DNA of 64,000 nucleotides from Nocardioides immobilis (GTDB taxonomy: Bacteria > Actinomycetota > Actinomycetes > Propionibacteriales > Nocardioidaceae): assembly GCF_003515065.1 (NCBI RefSeq), contig NZ_QXGH01000019.1:104822-168821 (forward strand). Reading direction: 5' to 3'. Below, piece by piece: positions 1-9,584 of the stretch. A program made the position numbers and the translations under genes. Position 1 is the stretch's first letter. Each line of letters begins with the position of its first letter. The notes under the pieces were generated by a model, which saw only the letters and a program-made list of their open reading frames with translations, was not told the DNA's origin and did no database searches.

Positions 1-2
1 CC

Positions 3-584
3 GACGCACCCAACGCGTTCGCCACCGGCCGCAACCCCGAGCACGCCGCGGTGTGCTGCACCGAGGGGATACTGCGCCTGCTCGACGAGCGCGAGCTGCG
101 CGGCGTGCTCGGCCACGAGCTGATGCACGTCTACAACCGCGACATCCTCACCTCGTCGGTCGCTGCAGCCGTCGCCGGCGTGATCAGCGCGGTCGGCCAG
201 TTCCTCGCCTTCACGTCGATCTTCGGCGGCGGCAGCGACGAGGAGCGGCCCAACCCGTTGGCCATGATCGCGATGGCGCTGCTCGCGCCGTTCGCCGCGA
301 TGGTGATCCAGCTCGCGATCAGCCGCACGCGGGAGTACGACGCCGACGAGGACGGCGCCCGACTCACCGGGGACCCGCTGGCGCTCGCCTCGGCGCTCCG
401 CAAGCTGGAGCTCGGCACCCAGCGGGCGCCGCTACCGCCGACTCCCCAGCTGCAGAACGCCAGCCACCTGATGATCGCGAACCCGTTCCGCGCCCAGGAC
501 CTGTCGCGGCTGTTCGCGACCCACCCGCCGATGGCGGACCGGATCGCCCGGCTCGAGGCCGCGGCACACCAGCAGTCCCGCTAG
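3..584 (+). CDS. htpX: M48 family metalloprotease HtpX, 5' end cut by window
   Basis: This is a membrane-bound zinc endopeptidase that degrades misfolded membrane proteins. The visible 193 residues are the C-terminal two thirds; the reading frame is open to the window edge, so the start lies outside. The zinc motif HELMH is present in [11 protein letters not shown], and the third ligand is probably the Glu of [13 protein letters not shown]. Two hydrophobic segments lie between them (around [18 protein letters not shown] and [19 protein letters not shown]), as usual for HtpX. The C-terminal [13 protein letters not shown] block is typical of the family. It converges on clgR, with hairpins between them. 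Family assignment is secure. Confidence 0.93.
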   Translation, partial: DAPNAFATGRNPEHAAVCCTEGILRLLDERELRGVLGHELMHVYNRDILTSSVAAAVAGVISAVGQFLAFTSIFGGGSDEERPNPLAMIAMALLAPFAAMVIQLAISRTREYDADEDGARLTGDPLALASALRKLELGTQRAPLPPTPQLQNASHLMIANPFRAQDLSRLFATHPPMADRIARLEAAAHQQSR

Positions 585-628
585 CCGTCACACCGGTCCC
601 ACCACTCACATCACCCAGGGAGAACTGG

Positions 629-684
629 CACTTGTCGGCCGTTGCAACGCCCGACAAGTGCAGGGATCCCCGGTCGACCGGGGA
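629..684. terminator. Two adjacent perfect inverted repeats between htpX and clgR
   Basis: CACTTGTCGG at 629-638 is exactly matched by CCGACAAGTG at 651-660, with a 12-base loop that contains the palindrome GTTGCAAC. A perfect 20-base palindrome, ATCCCCGGTCGACCGGGGAT, follows at 665-684. The site lies between two convergent genes, so a bidirectional factor-independent terminator is the simplest reading. No T-run is evident, which is common in high-GC actinobacteria. Confidence 0.6.
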
Positions 685-699
685 TTCCTGCGCCCGCCG

Positions 700-999
700 T
701 CAGGCGGCGGAGGCGACGACCTGGTCGGACCGCAGCGGCGCGATCGGCGTCGGCACCAGCGCACCCTCTTCGACGGCCACCGCGTCGGCGACGTCGCGCA
801 GCACCTGGGAGAGCGGCACCTCGAGTGCGTCACACAGCGACGCGAGGAGCTCGGAGGACGCTTCCTTCTGGCCGCGCTCGATCTCGGAGATGTAGCCGAG
901 GCTGACGCGGGCGACCCCGGAGACCTCGCGCAGGGTCAGACCGAGCTCAGAGCGGCGCTCGCGCAGCACATCACCGAGCATCCGACGAAACAGCGCCAT
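700..999 (-). CDS. clgR: ClgR-like XRE-family transcriptional regulator
   Basis: This 99-residue helix-turn-helix protein closely resembles ClgR, the actinobacterial activator of clp protease genes. An XRE/Cro-type HTH covers roughly residues 8-65 ([32 protein letters not shown]), followed by a short Asp/Val-rich tail. The start chosen is the ATG at 999, which begins [12 protein letters not shown] as in ClgR homologues and has GAGGAGA about seven bases upstream; a start at 1035 would add 12 atypical residues. It is the last gene of the ftsK-rimO-pgsA-cinA block, the same neighbourhood as in mycobacteria. A partial match to the ClgR box lies upstream (about 1051-1064), but I give it little weight. 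Confidence 0.88.
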   Translation of the reverse strand: MALFRRMLGDVLRERRSELGLTLREVSGVARVSLGYISEIERGQKEASSELLASLCDALEVPLSQVLRDVADAVAVEEGALVPTPIAPLRSDQVVASAA

Positions 1000-1062
1000 G
1001 CCGATCTCCTCTCGTCTTCCCGACCCTCTCCGCACCGTGGAGCGTGCGGTCTTCGCCCAACG

Positions 1063-1578
1063 CTACCCGAGGCCCGAATGTTCCGCTGCGCGACCGGCCG
1101 ACGACCGCCCGACAGCGTCCATCATGTCCCCCAGCGCCGACAGTGCCCGAGCGACGGTCGCCGCCTGGATCTCGCTGCGATCGCCGTCCAACGCGAGCTC
1201 GAGGACCTGGGTGTCGTCCGGCGCCGCCACCGCGATGAAGACGGTGCCGACCGGTTGCCCCTCCTGGGTGTCCGGCCCTGCGACGCCGGTGGTGCTGACG
1301 CCGTACGTCGCGCCCAGCAGGCTCCGGGCGTTCTCGGCCATCGACCGGGCGCACTCCGCGGAGATGACGCCGTGGTCGTCGACGAGCGCCTCGGGTACGC
1401 CGAGCAGGGAGATCTTGACCTCGGTGGCATAGGTAACCACGCCGCCCAGGAAGGCGGACGACGCTCCCGCTCCGTCGGTCAGGCGAGCGGCGAGCCGGCC
1501 GCCGGTGATCGACTCGGCAGTCGCGACCGTGGCTCCCTCATCGGTGAGCCGGTCCACGATGGGGTCGGGGTCGGTCAT
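1063..1578 (-). CDS. CinA C-terminal domain protein, nicotinamide-nucleotide amidase (PncC type)
   Basis: This 171-residue protein consists only of the CinA C-terminal domain, which deamidates nicotinamide mononucleotide to nicotinate mononucleotide in pyridine nucleotide salvage. Diagnostic blocks are ATAESITGGRLAARLTD near the N-terminus, GGVVTYATEVK, and STTGVAGPDTQEGQPVGTV. There is no N-terminal molybdopterin-binding domain, so it matches stand-alone PncC rather than full CinA. It lies 63 bases upstream of clgR on the same strand, as in other actinobacteria, and the two are probably co-transcribed. Confidence 0.9.
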   Translation of the reverse strand: MTDPDPIVDRLTDEGATVATAESITGGRLAARLTDGAGASSAFLGGVVTYATEVKISLLGVPEALVDDHGVISAECARSMAENARSLLGATYGVSTTGVAGPDTQEGQPVGTVFIAVAAPDDTQVLELALDGDRSEIQAATVARALSALGDMMDAVGRSSAGRAAEHSGLG

Positions 1579-1653
1579 GCGCCGATGGTAGATGCTGGCA
1601 CCACAGGAGAAGGGGGCCGGCCCGCAACGCGAGCGGCCACCTCCGCACGGGGG

Positions 1654-4600
1654 TCAGTTCCGCGGTCCGTTCCGGACCGTCACCGTGGCCGTTCCCGTCC
1701 CGGGTGCGACCGAGGCGTCACCGTCGTACGAGATCGTGACCTCGTGGACGCCGCGTGGCAGCGAGCGCGCGGGAATCCTGACCGTCGCCCTGCCGTTCAC
1801 GAGCGTCGCCGACCCGAGCACCACGTCGCCGGCGGACAAGGAGACCTGCCCGGTCGGCACCACACCGTCGGCGGTCACGGTGACCGCCATGGTCGCGGCG
1901 GAGCCGTAACGGACCGTCACGTCGGCGCCGGACGCCGTCGCCGTGGCACGTCCGACGACGATCGGGACTCTCACCTCGGTGCCGGTGGCAGCGCCGACCA
2001 GGGTGAGCGTCTGCGGGCCGGTCGGCGTGCCGGCCGGGATCGGCACGTCGACGTGCGCCCTGCCGTAGGTGTCGTAGACGGCGGTCCCGATGGTGTTGTC
2101 GAGCGTGGCGGTGCCGAGCTCGGTGTCACCCAGCAAGACCTGGATCTCCGCGTCCTTGACGTCGTCGGCCGTGGACATGGTCCAGGACGCCACGTCGAAG
2201 GTGACGTCGCCACCGATCGAGTAGCTGTCGGCGACGTTGTGCACCTCGACCGCGCGCTGGCTGTAGTCCACCGCCAACGGCGTGTCACCGGTGTTCTCGT
2301 CCATGTAGGTCACCATCGCCTGCAGGTCGGTGACACCCCACTGCGCCTTGTCCGTCCCGCCGGCGAAGGCTCGGAAGTTGTCACCACCCGCAGCCAGGAA
2401 CGAGTTCACCGTCACCGAGTACGACGTCGCGGGGTCGATCGCGACCCCGTTCAGCCACATCCCGGTGATCTCACCTTCGAACGTCGGAGTCCCGTTGACC
2501 GTGACCGGAGTCTCCACATAGGTGTAGGTGAAGCCCTCCGAGACACCCAGCCGCAGGAACGGCCGCGAGGGGACCGTGCCCGAAGGCCCGTCCGCCGTGC
2601 GCTGCCACTGCTGCTCCAACGCCGTCTCGATCTGGGCACCGGTCATGTCCATGTTGGTCAACCCGTTGGCGAACGGCTGCACGTTGGCGGCCTGCCGGTA
2701 GGTCAGCTCACGAACATCACCGTTCAAGGTCCCGACCATGTCGGCCCGCAGGCCGCCGGGGTTCATGAACGCGATCTGCGCACCACCCTGATCGGCCGGC
2801 GTCTGCTCGCGCTGCACCTCGGCCACCAGGTTGCCCAAGGTCGACTCGCCACCACGGTTCTCCGTGGTGCCGTTGGCCAGCTTGGCCCGGTTGAACGGGG
2901 CCTCGATCTCACCCAGCACCTGCGCCCCGATCGGGAACGCGTAGTCGATCGCGTCCTCCACGATCTGAACCACAGCCGGGTCCTCGGGGTAGTTCGCCTC
3001 GGTCAGCGCCAGGATCGACTGCGTCTTCGCCGCAACCTCACCCGTCGCCGCGTCCACGGTGAACACCAGCCTGTTCAGGTTCTGGCCGTACTGACCGGCC
3101 GACACCACCGGACGCTCGGTCACCGCACGGTCACCGTCGACCCACTCCTGCACCGGGAAGGAGCAGTTGTAGGCCAGGTGGGTGTGACCCGAGATGATCG
3201 CGTCCACGTCCGCCGAGGTCTCCTGGGTGATGCGGCCCCACACCGTGGACGGGTCGGTGAAGTTCGCGTCCGCACAGCTCGTGCTCGGCGAACCCTCGTG
3301 CACCAACAGCACCACGACGTCCGCACCGCCGGCCCTCAGGTCAGCTGCCGCCGCGTTCGTCGCGTCCACGATGTCCGTGACCGTGACACCCTCGATGCCG
3401 TCCGGCGACACCAGCGCAGGCAGATCCTCGGTCACCGCACCCACGAACCCGACGGTGATCCCGCCGACGTCCTTGGCCCAGGTCTCCGCCAGGTCGTCAC
3501 GACCCGCCGGCTCCTCGACGTTGGCAGCGATGTACTCCCAGTCAGCCAGGTCATCAACCCGACCCACCAGGTCCTCGTAGCCCTGGTCGAACTCGTGGTT
3601 GCCGGCTGCCGAGACCTCGAGGCCCGCCTCGTTGAGTGCGTCGATCGTCGGCTCGTCGTTCTGGACGAACGACTCGAACGTCGTCCCACCGACCAGGTCA
3701 CCCGCCGCAGCGAACACCGTGTTCAGGTTCGAGGCCCGCAGCGACTTCACCGCACTCGACAAGACAGCCGCCGGACAAAGCACCGGACCGACCGGGTTGG
3801 TCGCCTGGGAGTCGTCGCAATGCAGACCCGCAACCGTCTCATCCCTGACCAACCGACCGTGGAAGTCGTTCGTACCCAGGATCTGCACCTCGGTCGTCTC
3901 CCGCTCCACTGCGATCGACACCGGGATCTCGGTGCCGGTCTGGGCACCCACCTGGGTCAGCTCGTGGTCGCCGGTGGAGATGTCCGCTGGCAGGGTGACG
4001 CTCACGGACGCCTTGCCGTAGCTGTCGTACGGGCGGATGCCGATGGCGTTGTCGAGCGTCGCCGTGCCGAGCTCGGCTTCGCCGAGCATCACCTGGATCT
4101 GGTTGTCCTTGGTGTCCCCGGCGTTGGACATGGTCCACGAGGCCACGTCGAACGCGACCGTGTCGCCCGGTGCGTAGACCTCGGGGGCCGTCTCCGGGAA
4201 CTCGACCTCGACGGCGCGCTGGCTGTAGTCCACCTCGAGCGGTGCCTCGGGCGTGAACTGGTCCATGTACTCGACCATCGCTGCGAGGTCGATCTTGCCC
4301 GTGTCGACCTTGTTGGCCCCGTTGGCGAGCTCGTGGAAGTTGTCCCCGCCGGTGCCGAGGAACGAGTTCACCGTCACCGAGTACGTCGCTGCGGGGTCGA
4401 TCGCGACACCGTCGAGCCACATGCCCGTGACCTCACCCTGGAAGGTGCTGACCGGCGCCGAGTTCGGCGCGCTCACCGTCGTCGGGGTCTCGACATAGGT
4501 GTACGTGAAGCCCTCGGAGGCACCGAGCCGCAGGAACGGTCGCGACGGGACCGAACCGGTGGCCGTCCGCTGCCACTGCTGCTCGAGCACGGTCTCGATC

Positions 4601-7600
4601 TGGGCACCCGTCAGGTCCATGTTGACCAAGGTGTTGGCGAACGGCTGGACGTTGGCGGCCTGACGGTAGGTCAGGTCACGCACGTCACCGTTGGCCACGC
4701 CGGCCATGTCGGCGCGCAGGCCGCCCGGGTTCATGAACGCGATGTCCGCCTGCACACCCTGGTCCGGCAGCTGGGTCGCCCAGCGCTGCACCTCGGCGAC
4801 CAGGTTGCCGAGGGTCGACTCGCCACCCCGGTTCTCGGTCGTGCCGGAGGCCGGCTCGTAGACAGCTCGCTTGAACTGCCCGTCCATCTGGCCCAGCACG
4901 TCATCGCCGATGTCCTCGGCGTAGAGCACTGCCGCGTCGACGATGGCCTGCACCTCGGGGTCGGGCTGGTAGCCGACGCCGGCGGTGCCGACCACCTCCT
5001 GCTCGATCTCGAGGAGCTCGCCCGACGTGGTGTCGAAGTTGAACACCAGCTGATTGAGGTTGGTGCCGTACTGACCGGCGGAGACGACCGGGCGACGCTT
5101 GACGATCCGATCGGCGTCGGCCTGCCAGTCCGCCACCGGGTAGCGGCAGTTGTAGGCCAGGTGGGTGTGGCCGGAGACGATCGCATCCACGTCGGCCGAG
5201 GTGCTTTGGACGATGTGGCCGAACACGGTGGCGTCGTCGGTGAAGTTCGCCGATGAGCAGTCCGTCGACGGCGAGCCCTCGTGGACCAGCAGGACGACGA
5301 TGTCCATGCCGGCAGTCTTCAGCTCGGCTGCCTCTTCGTTGACGGCCTCGACGATGTCGAGCACGCCGACGTCGGTCAGGCCTGCGGGGTTGACCAGGGC
5401 GGGGAGGTCCTCGGTGACCGCGCCGACGAATCCGATGTCGACGCCGTCGACGGTCTTGGTCCAGCTCTCGGCCAGGTCGTCGCGCCCCTCGGGCTCGTCG
5501 ATGTTCGTGGCGATGTACTCCCACGTTGCCCGGTCCTGGACCCGGCCGACGAAGTCCTCGTAGCCCTGGTCGAACTCGTGGTTGCCGGCGGCCGAGACCT
5601 CGAGGCCCATCTCGTTGAGGGCGTCGATGGTGGGCTCGTCGTCCTGGACGAACGATTCGAACGTCGAGGCACCGATCAGGTCGCCGGCCGCCGCGAAGAT
5701 CGTGTTGCCGGGAGGCGCCTCCGCACGCAGCTCGTCGACCGCGGTTGCGAACGGTGCCGCGCCGGCGGCGTTGCCGGCATCCGGCAGCAGTCGGCCGTGG
5801 AAGTCGTTGGTCGCGAGGATCTGGATCTTCTTCGGCGTGACCGGCGTGAAGTCCGGCAGGTCGAGCCCGACGATCTCGGGGTTGTGGTCCGAGGTGGCGA
5901 ACGGGTCGTTCGCGTTGTAGAAGATCGTCGCGTTGTAGTTGTAGCGGCTGTACTGGTAGGCGATCGACTCGTTGGCGTTGATCTGCCAGATGTCGGCGCC
6001 GGTCTTCAGGTCGATGGCGGCCGCGTTGCCGAGCACGTGGTCGAGGGATCCGGAGAGGCCACTGAAGGAGTAGCTCTCCTCGGCCGGGTCGTCGGTCGAC
6101 TCGATGAGCTCGAAGCCGCCCGCCTCGAGGACGTGGATCGGCTCCTCCTCGCTGTAGGAGTTGAAGTCACCGGCCAGGAAGACGGCCTCGATGTCGCGTG
6201 CTGCAGCGAACTCGTCGGCGAACTGCACCAGACGGGTCGCCTGGCGCACCCGGTCGCCGTTGAAGGCGCCCACGAGCGGGCTGTTGGCGTTGTCGCCGGA
6301 CGCCGGCGGCGCCGGCGAGGTGTTGTCGCCCTTCGACTTGAAGTGGTTGACGATGACGGCGAACGCGTCGCTGTTGGGCGCGCCTGCGGCCTTGAACGCC
6401 TGAGCCAGCGGCTCGCGGGCGTTGGCGAACTGGGTGGTGCCGAAGAGGATGTCCGACTGGCCGACCGGGACTACCGCGGCCGGCTGGTAGATGAACGCGT
6501 TGCGGATGACGTCCTGCTCGGCGACGGCGCCGGCGTTGGTCGCCTCACTGGGGCTCTTGACGTACTTCCACTTCGTGGTGCCGGCGGCGTCGTTGAGGAG
6601 CTCGACCAGGTGTGCGAGGGCGTCGTCGCGGTTGGTCTCGCCCGGGAGCTTGATGGAGTTCTCCATCTCCTCGAGCGCGATGACCTCCGCGTCGAGGGCC
6701 TCGATCGTGTTGACGAGCTTGTCCTCCTGGCGCTCCAGGCTGACCTGGGTGGCGGCACCACGCGGGCCGCTGCCGTTGTTGGTGTTGGCCTCGTTGGCCG
6801 GCGTGTCCGGGTTGTCGAGGTTCTGGACGCCGCAGGAGTCGTTGCCGATCCGGTTGCCCTGCCGGTCGTTGAAATAGGTGCACCGGGTGTCGAGCGGCGG
6901 GTCCTGGATCGGGCCGGAGGCGGCGTACGCCTCGCCCGTGGTGTTGAAGTAGTTGAGGACGTTGAACGTCGCGATCGAGATGTCGCCGCCCACGTCGGCC
7001 GGAGTCAGGTTCTCCGCGCGGGTGTCCTCGAAGGTCACCACGTTCGAACCGGGGTAGGTGGCGTCGCCGGTCACCTGCCGGCGGGGCTGGAACTTCCAGA
7101 TGCTGTTGCGCCAGTCGAGGATGACCGGCGACTGGAGGGTCGCCCGTGCGCCGACCCGCGGCGGCGAGGCAACCGGGTTGCCGTTGCCGGCGGTGAGCCA
7201 GGGCAGCGGCACCGCCTTGTTCGTGTTGTTGGAGAGATAGTTGAAGCTCGCGCCGTCGTCGAGCGTCACGGCGCGAGCCGCGTTGTCGTCGATGATCGCC
7301 TGGATGCCTGCGGTGTCGCCGGGCGACGCGAACTCGGTCGGCTGCCGCAGCGGGGTGTTACCGGTGGCGAGGCCGATCTCGGCGAAGCCGTTGGTCTGGA
7401 AGGTGTTGGTGATGGTGAAGGTGTCGGTGGGCGCGAGCAGCATGCCCTCCTGCGCCTCGCGGCCCGCGGTGGACGTCGGATAGGCGATCTCGAGACCTGT
7501 GACCGCGGCGAGCGGGCTGCCAAGCTCGACGACGTCGGCCGCGCTGGCGGGCGTGATCTGGGTGCTGTCGAAGAACTCGCTGACCGGGCCGGTGACCTGG

Positions 7601-8700
7601 ACGGAGTCGCCGAGGGCGATGCCGACCGGGATGTTGACGGCGTTGCTGCCGCCGAAGATGAAGAGCGCGTCGGAGGCGCCCGGGGTGGCGTCGGTCGCGC
7701 CGCCGGTGCCCGCGGTCTGCACGAACATGCCGTTGAAGCCGCCCGTGCGGTAGAGCGCGGTGACGACACCCTGGACCGTCTTGACGTCGCCGGGCGTGTT
7801 GCCGGTCGCGGGCGCGAACGGCGAGCGCGAACCGGTGCCCTGGACCTCGTGGATCGGCGTGACCTCGGCCGGCTGGTTGACGGTGAGCGTGAACGTGACA
7901 TCGTCGGTCGCGGCCGCGTCGTCGGTGACGGTCGCGGTGATCGGGAAGGCACCGGTCTCGGTCGGCGTACCGCTGAGCTCGCCCGCGGTGGACAGCGTCA
8001 CGCCGGCAGGGAGGGTGCTCGCGGTCGCCCAGGAGTACGGCGGCGTGCCGCCCGTGGCGTCGAGGACGACCGGGGTCATGGGCTCGTCGACGACCGCCTC
8101 CGCGTCCGGCTCTGCCGTCGCGGCGAGCGCCACGGGCTCGTCGGTGTCATAGCCGTTGGGCGTGCCCTTGCCGTTCGCGGCCGGACCGGTCCAGGTGTTG
8201 TTCTCCAGTCGCTGGAGTGAAAGTCCGGCGAGCTCGGTGCCAGCCTCGGACACACCGATGTCGGTAGACGTCTGACCGTTCGCCGGCCCGTTCGTCGCCG
8301 CGAACGAGCCCTCGTACGACAGGAACTCGACAACCGTGCCGCTGTTCACCAGCGCCAATCCGTCCGGCGCACCGTTCTGGAGCCCGGCGATGTCGAACGC
8401 GAGTGCTCCCCAGCCGTCTGCCTGGTCGGTCGTCGTGCCCGAGAGGTTGGTCGTGGGTGTGTAGGTGACACCCCCGGTGCCGTTGTAGAGCACGATCGAA
8501 TAGCCCGTCAGGTTCATGCCCGCGGGCGCGGTGACCTCGACGAACTCACCGACGTCGGCGCCGGTGTTGTCGTAGTGGAACTCGGAGATGAAGACCCCAC
8601 CGACCGCCTGGGCGGATGGGACAGGGAAGGCAAGGGTGAGACCGGTGACGGTCAGTCCGAGTCCGAGGACTCCGGTCAAGACCTGACGAGCTGAAGGCAT
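1654..8700 (-). CDS. Giant secreted ExeM/NucH-type nuclease fused to two tandem 5'-nucleotidases
   Basis: This 2348-residue exported protein begins with a signal peptide (about residues 1-32, ending PSAQA). Approximate domain order: lamin-tail-like domain 33-170, Ig-like putative domain 190-285 (GTPPYSWATASTLPAGVTL), OB-fold region 290-560, endonuclease/exonuclease/phosphatase domain 570-945 (IATFNVLNYF, FLAGDFNSYS, TSDHNPEIVGLDL), first 5'-nucleotidase 955-1590, second 5'-nucleotidase 1600-2250, and a final Ig-like repeat. Both nucleotidases keep the metallophosphatase motifs (TNDFHGRL, GNHEFDQGYED, SGHTHLAYNC) and the C-terminal substrate-binding domain. The inferred job is complete extracellular DNA breakdown to nucleosides and phosphate. 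No LPxTG or membrane anchor is seen, so it is probably released or held non-covalently. It interrupts the pgsA-cinA-clgR order. Confidence 0.9.
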   Translation of the reverse strand: MPSARQVLTGVLGLGLTVTGLTLAFPVPSAQAVGGVFISEFHYDNTGADVGEFVEVTAPAGMNLTGYSIVLYNGTGGVTYTPTTNLSGTTTDQADGWGALAFDIAGLQNGAPDGLALVNSGTVVEFLSYEGSFAATNGPANGQTSTDIGVSEAGTELAGLSLQRLENNTWTGPAANGKGTPNGYDTDEPVALAATAEPDAEAVVDEPMTPVVLDATGGTPPYSWATASTLPAGVTLSTAGELSGTPTETGAFPITATVTDDAAATDDVTFTLTVNQPAEVTPIHEVQGTGSRSPFAPATGNTPGDVKTVQGVVTALYRTGGFNGMFVQTAGTGGATDATPGASDALFIFGGSNAVNIPVGIALGDSVQVTGPVSEFFDSTQITPASAADVVELGSPLAAVTGLEIAYPTSTAGREAQEGMLLAPTDTFTITNTFQTNGFAEIGLATGNTPLRQPTEFASPGDTAGIQAIIDDNAARAVTLDDGASFNYLSNNTNKAVPLPWLTAGNGNPVASPPRVGARATLQSPVILDWRNSIWKFQPRRQVTGDATYPGSNVVTFEDTRAENLTPADVGGDISIATFNVLNYFNTTGEAYAASGPIQDPPLDTRCTYFNDRQGNRIGNDSCGVQNLDNPDTPANEANTNNGSGPRGAATQVSLERQEDKLVNTIEALDAEVIALEEMENSIKLPGETNRDDALAHLVELLNDAAGTTKWKYVKSPSEATNAGAVAEQDVIRNAFIYQPAAVVPVGQSDILFGTTQFANAREPLAQAFKAAGAPNSDAFAVIVNHFKSKGDNTSPAPPASGDNANSPLVGAFNGDRVRQATRLVQFADEFAAARDIEAVFLAGDFNSYSEEEPIHVLEAGGFELIESTDDPAEESYSFSGLSGSLDHVLGNAAAIDLKTGADIWQINANESIAYQYSRYNYNATIFYNANDPFATSDHNPEIVGLDLPDFTPVTPKKIQILATNDFHGRLLPDAGNAAGAAPFATAVDELRAEAPPGNTIFAAAGDLIGASTFESFVQDDEPTIDALNEMGLEVSAAGNHEFDQGYEDFVGRVQDRATWEYIATNIDEPEGRDDLAESWTKTVDGVDIGFVGAVTEDLPALVNPAGLTDVGVLDIVEAVNEEAAELKTAGMDIVVLLVHEGSPSTDCSSANFTDDATVFGHIVQSTSADVDAIVSGHTHLAYNCRYPVADWQADADRIVKRRPVVSAGQYGTNLNQLVFNFDTTSGELLEIEQEVVGTAGVGYQPDPEVQAIVDAAVLYAEDIGDDVLGQMDGQFKRAVYEPASGTTENRGGESTLGNLVAEVQRWATQLPDQGVQADIAFMNPGGLRADMAGVANGDVRDLTYRQAANVQPFANTLVNMDLTGAQIETVLEQQWQRTATGSVPSRPFLRLGASEGFTYTYVETPTTVSAPNSAPVSTFQGEVTGMWLDGVAIDPAATYSVTVNSFLGTGGDNFHELANGANKVDTGKIDLAAMVEYMDQFTPEAPLEVDYSQRAVEVEFPETAPEVYAPGDTVAFDVASWTMSNAGDTKDNQIQVMLGEAELGTATLDNAIGIRPYDSYGKASVSVTLPADISTGDHELTQVGAQTGTEIPVSIAVERETTEVQILGTNDFHGRLVRDETVAGLHCDDSQATNPVGPVLCPAAVLSSAVKSLRASNLNTVFAAAGDLVGGTTFESFVQNDEPTIDALNEAGLEVSAAGNHEFDQGYEDLVGRVDDLADWEYIAANVEEPAGRDDLAETWAKDVGGITVGFVGAVTEDLPALVSPDGIEGVTVTDIVDATNAAAADLRAGGADVVVLLVHEGSPSTSCADANFTDPSTVWGRITQETSADVDAIISGHTHLAYNCSFPVQEWVDGDRAVTERPVVSAGQYGQNLNRLVFTVDAATGEVAAKTQSILALTEANYPEDPAVVQIVEDAIDYAFPIGAQVLGEIEAPFNRAKLANGTTENRGGESTLGNLVAEVQREQTPADQGGAQIAFMNPGGLRADMVGTLNGDVRELTYRQAANVQPFANGLTNMDMTGAQIETALEQQWQRTADGPSGTVPSRPFLRLGVSEGFTYTYVETPVTVNGTPTFEGEITGMWLNGVAIDPATSYSVTVNSFLAAGGDNFRAFAGGTDKAQWGVTDLQAMVTYMDENTGDTPLAVDYSQRAVEVHNVADSYSIGGDVTFDVASWTMSTADDVKDAEIQVLLGDTELGTATLDNTIGTAVYDTYGRAHVDVPIPAGTPTGPQTLTLVGAATGTEVRVPIVVGRATATASGADVTVRYGSAATMAVTVTADGVVPTGQVSLSAGDVVLGSATLVNGRATVRIPARSLPRGVHEVTISYDGDASVAPGTGTATVTVRNGPRN

Positions 8701-8921
8701 GAGGCACTTTCCGCGAAGACGAGCACGACGAGGAGACCTGCCTCGCGGGCGGATTGCTTGGCGTCGCGAGCAGACGTGGGGGAAGTCGCACTGACCCTAA
8801 GTCCGATCACCGACAATCGCGCAAGGAATTTGCGAAACCTGGCGCAACGATTTCGGTACGAAACGAGAATTTCAGCGCGAAAGGACTAGACCGGGCCCCG
8901 AAAGTTTTACCGACGGGCTGG
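8701..8921 (-). promoter_or_regulatory. Intergenic region with probable promoter of the nuclease/nucleotidase gene
   Basis: These 221 bases are noticeably more AT-rich than the surroundings and separate pgsA from the giant nuclease gene. On the minus strand TTGCGC is followed about 19 bases later by TAGGGT, a plausible sigma-70-like -35/-10 pair. I see no clear PHO-box direct repeats, although phosphate control would make sense for a nucleotidase. This is inference from composition and position only. Confidence 0.35.
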
Positions 8922-9584
8922 TCAGGAAGCCGCGGCGGCCTTCTTGCGGATGGCGTGGCGCTGCTTCCAGACGTCCCGGAAGAACTCGTAGCCCGACCAG
9001 ATCGTCAGGCCGAACGCGATCGCGAGGAACCCGAGGGCGACGACGTAGGTGACCTCACCGGGGACCTCGAGCCAGTCGGCGAGGTTGTCGTCGAGGAGCG
9101 GCAGCGTGAGGAAGCCGAGGGCGAGCGCCTGGGCCATGGTCTTCCACTTGCCGCTCTGGGCGGCAGCGATGACGACCGCCTTGAGGACGGACAGGCGGAG
9201 CAGGGTCACCGCCCACTCCCGGACCAGGACGACGATGGTGATCGTCCACATCCACCAGGTGTTCATGATGATCGCCAGGCCGACGAACGCCATCCCGGTG
9301 ATCGCCTTGTCCGCGATCGGGTCAGCGATCTTGCCGAAGTTCGTGACCAGGTTCCGCTTGCGCGCGATGTCGCCGTCGACCTTGTCGGTGATCATCGCCG
9401 CGACGAAGATCGCCCAGGCCACCGTGCGCCAGGTGGCCGAGTCGCCGCCGTCGACGAGCAGCGCCCAGCCGTAGAACGGGACCGAGGCGATCCGGAGCGT
9501 GGTGAGCGCGTTGGGGAGGTTCCAGTTGCTCGGCTTCTCCGTCGCAGGGGCCGGCGTCGTCGTACCTTCGTTGATGCTGTTCAT
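8922..9584 (-). CDS. pgsA: CDP-alcohol phosphatidyltransferase, phosphatidylglycerophosphate synthase type
   Basis: This is a 220-residue integral membrane enzyme of phospholipid synthesis that most likely joins CDP-diacylglycerol and glycerol-3-phosphate. The signature D-x2-DG-x2-AR-x8-G-x3-D-x3-D is fully present from [11 protein letters not shown] through [10 protein letters not shown]. Several hydrophobic helices follow, and the C-terminus is Lys/Ala-rich. The ATG at 9584 overlaps the rimO stop as ATGA, which argues for translational coupling and against the longer frame starting at 9701. Its position next to rimO and clgR matches mycobacterial PgsA3/PgsA2-type genes. Substrate choice cannot be read from the motif alone. 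Confidence 0.92.
   Translation of the reverse strand: MNSINEGTTTPAPATEKPSNWNLPNALTTLRIASVPFYGWALLVDGGDSATWRTVAWAIFVAAMITDKVDGDIARKRNLVTNFGKIADPIADKAITGMAFVGLAIIMNTWWMWTITIVVLVREWAVTLLRLSVLKAVVIAAAQSGKWKTMAQALALGFLTLPLLDDNLADWLEVPGEVTYVVALGFLAIAFGLTIWSGYEFFRDVWKQRHAIRKKAAAAS

Noticed and set aside
1051..1064. Possible ClgR autoregulatory box before clgR
   Set aside because: Only part of the GTTCGC-type palindrome matches and it overlaps the cinA 3' end, so the evidence is too weak for a feature.
658..5256. Plus-strand open frame of 1532 codons
   Set aside because: It lies antisense to the nuclease/nucleotidase gene, has Arg/Gly/Asp/Val-rich low-complexity content and no domain. It is a by-product of third-position GC bias.
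5281..8220. Plus-strand open frame of 979 codons
   Set aside because: Antisense to the same giant gene, Val/Gly/Arg/Asp-rich, with no motifs. The minus-strand frame has clear enzyme motifs.
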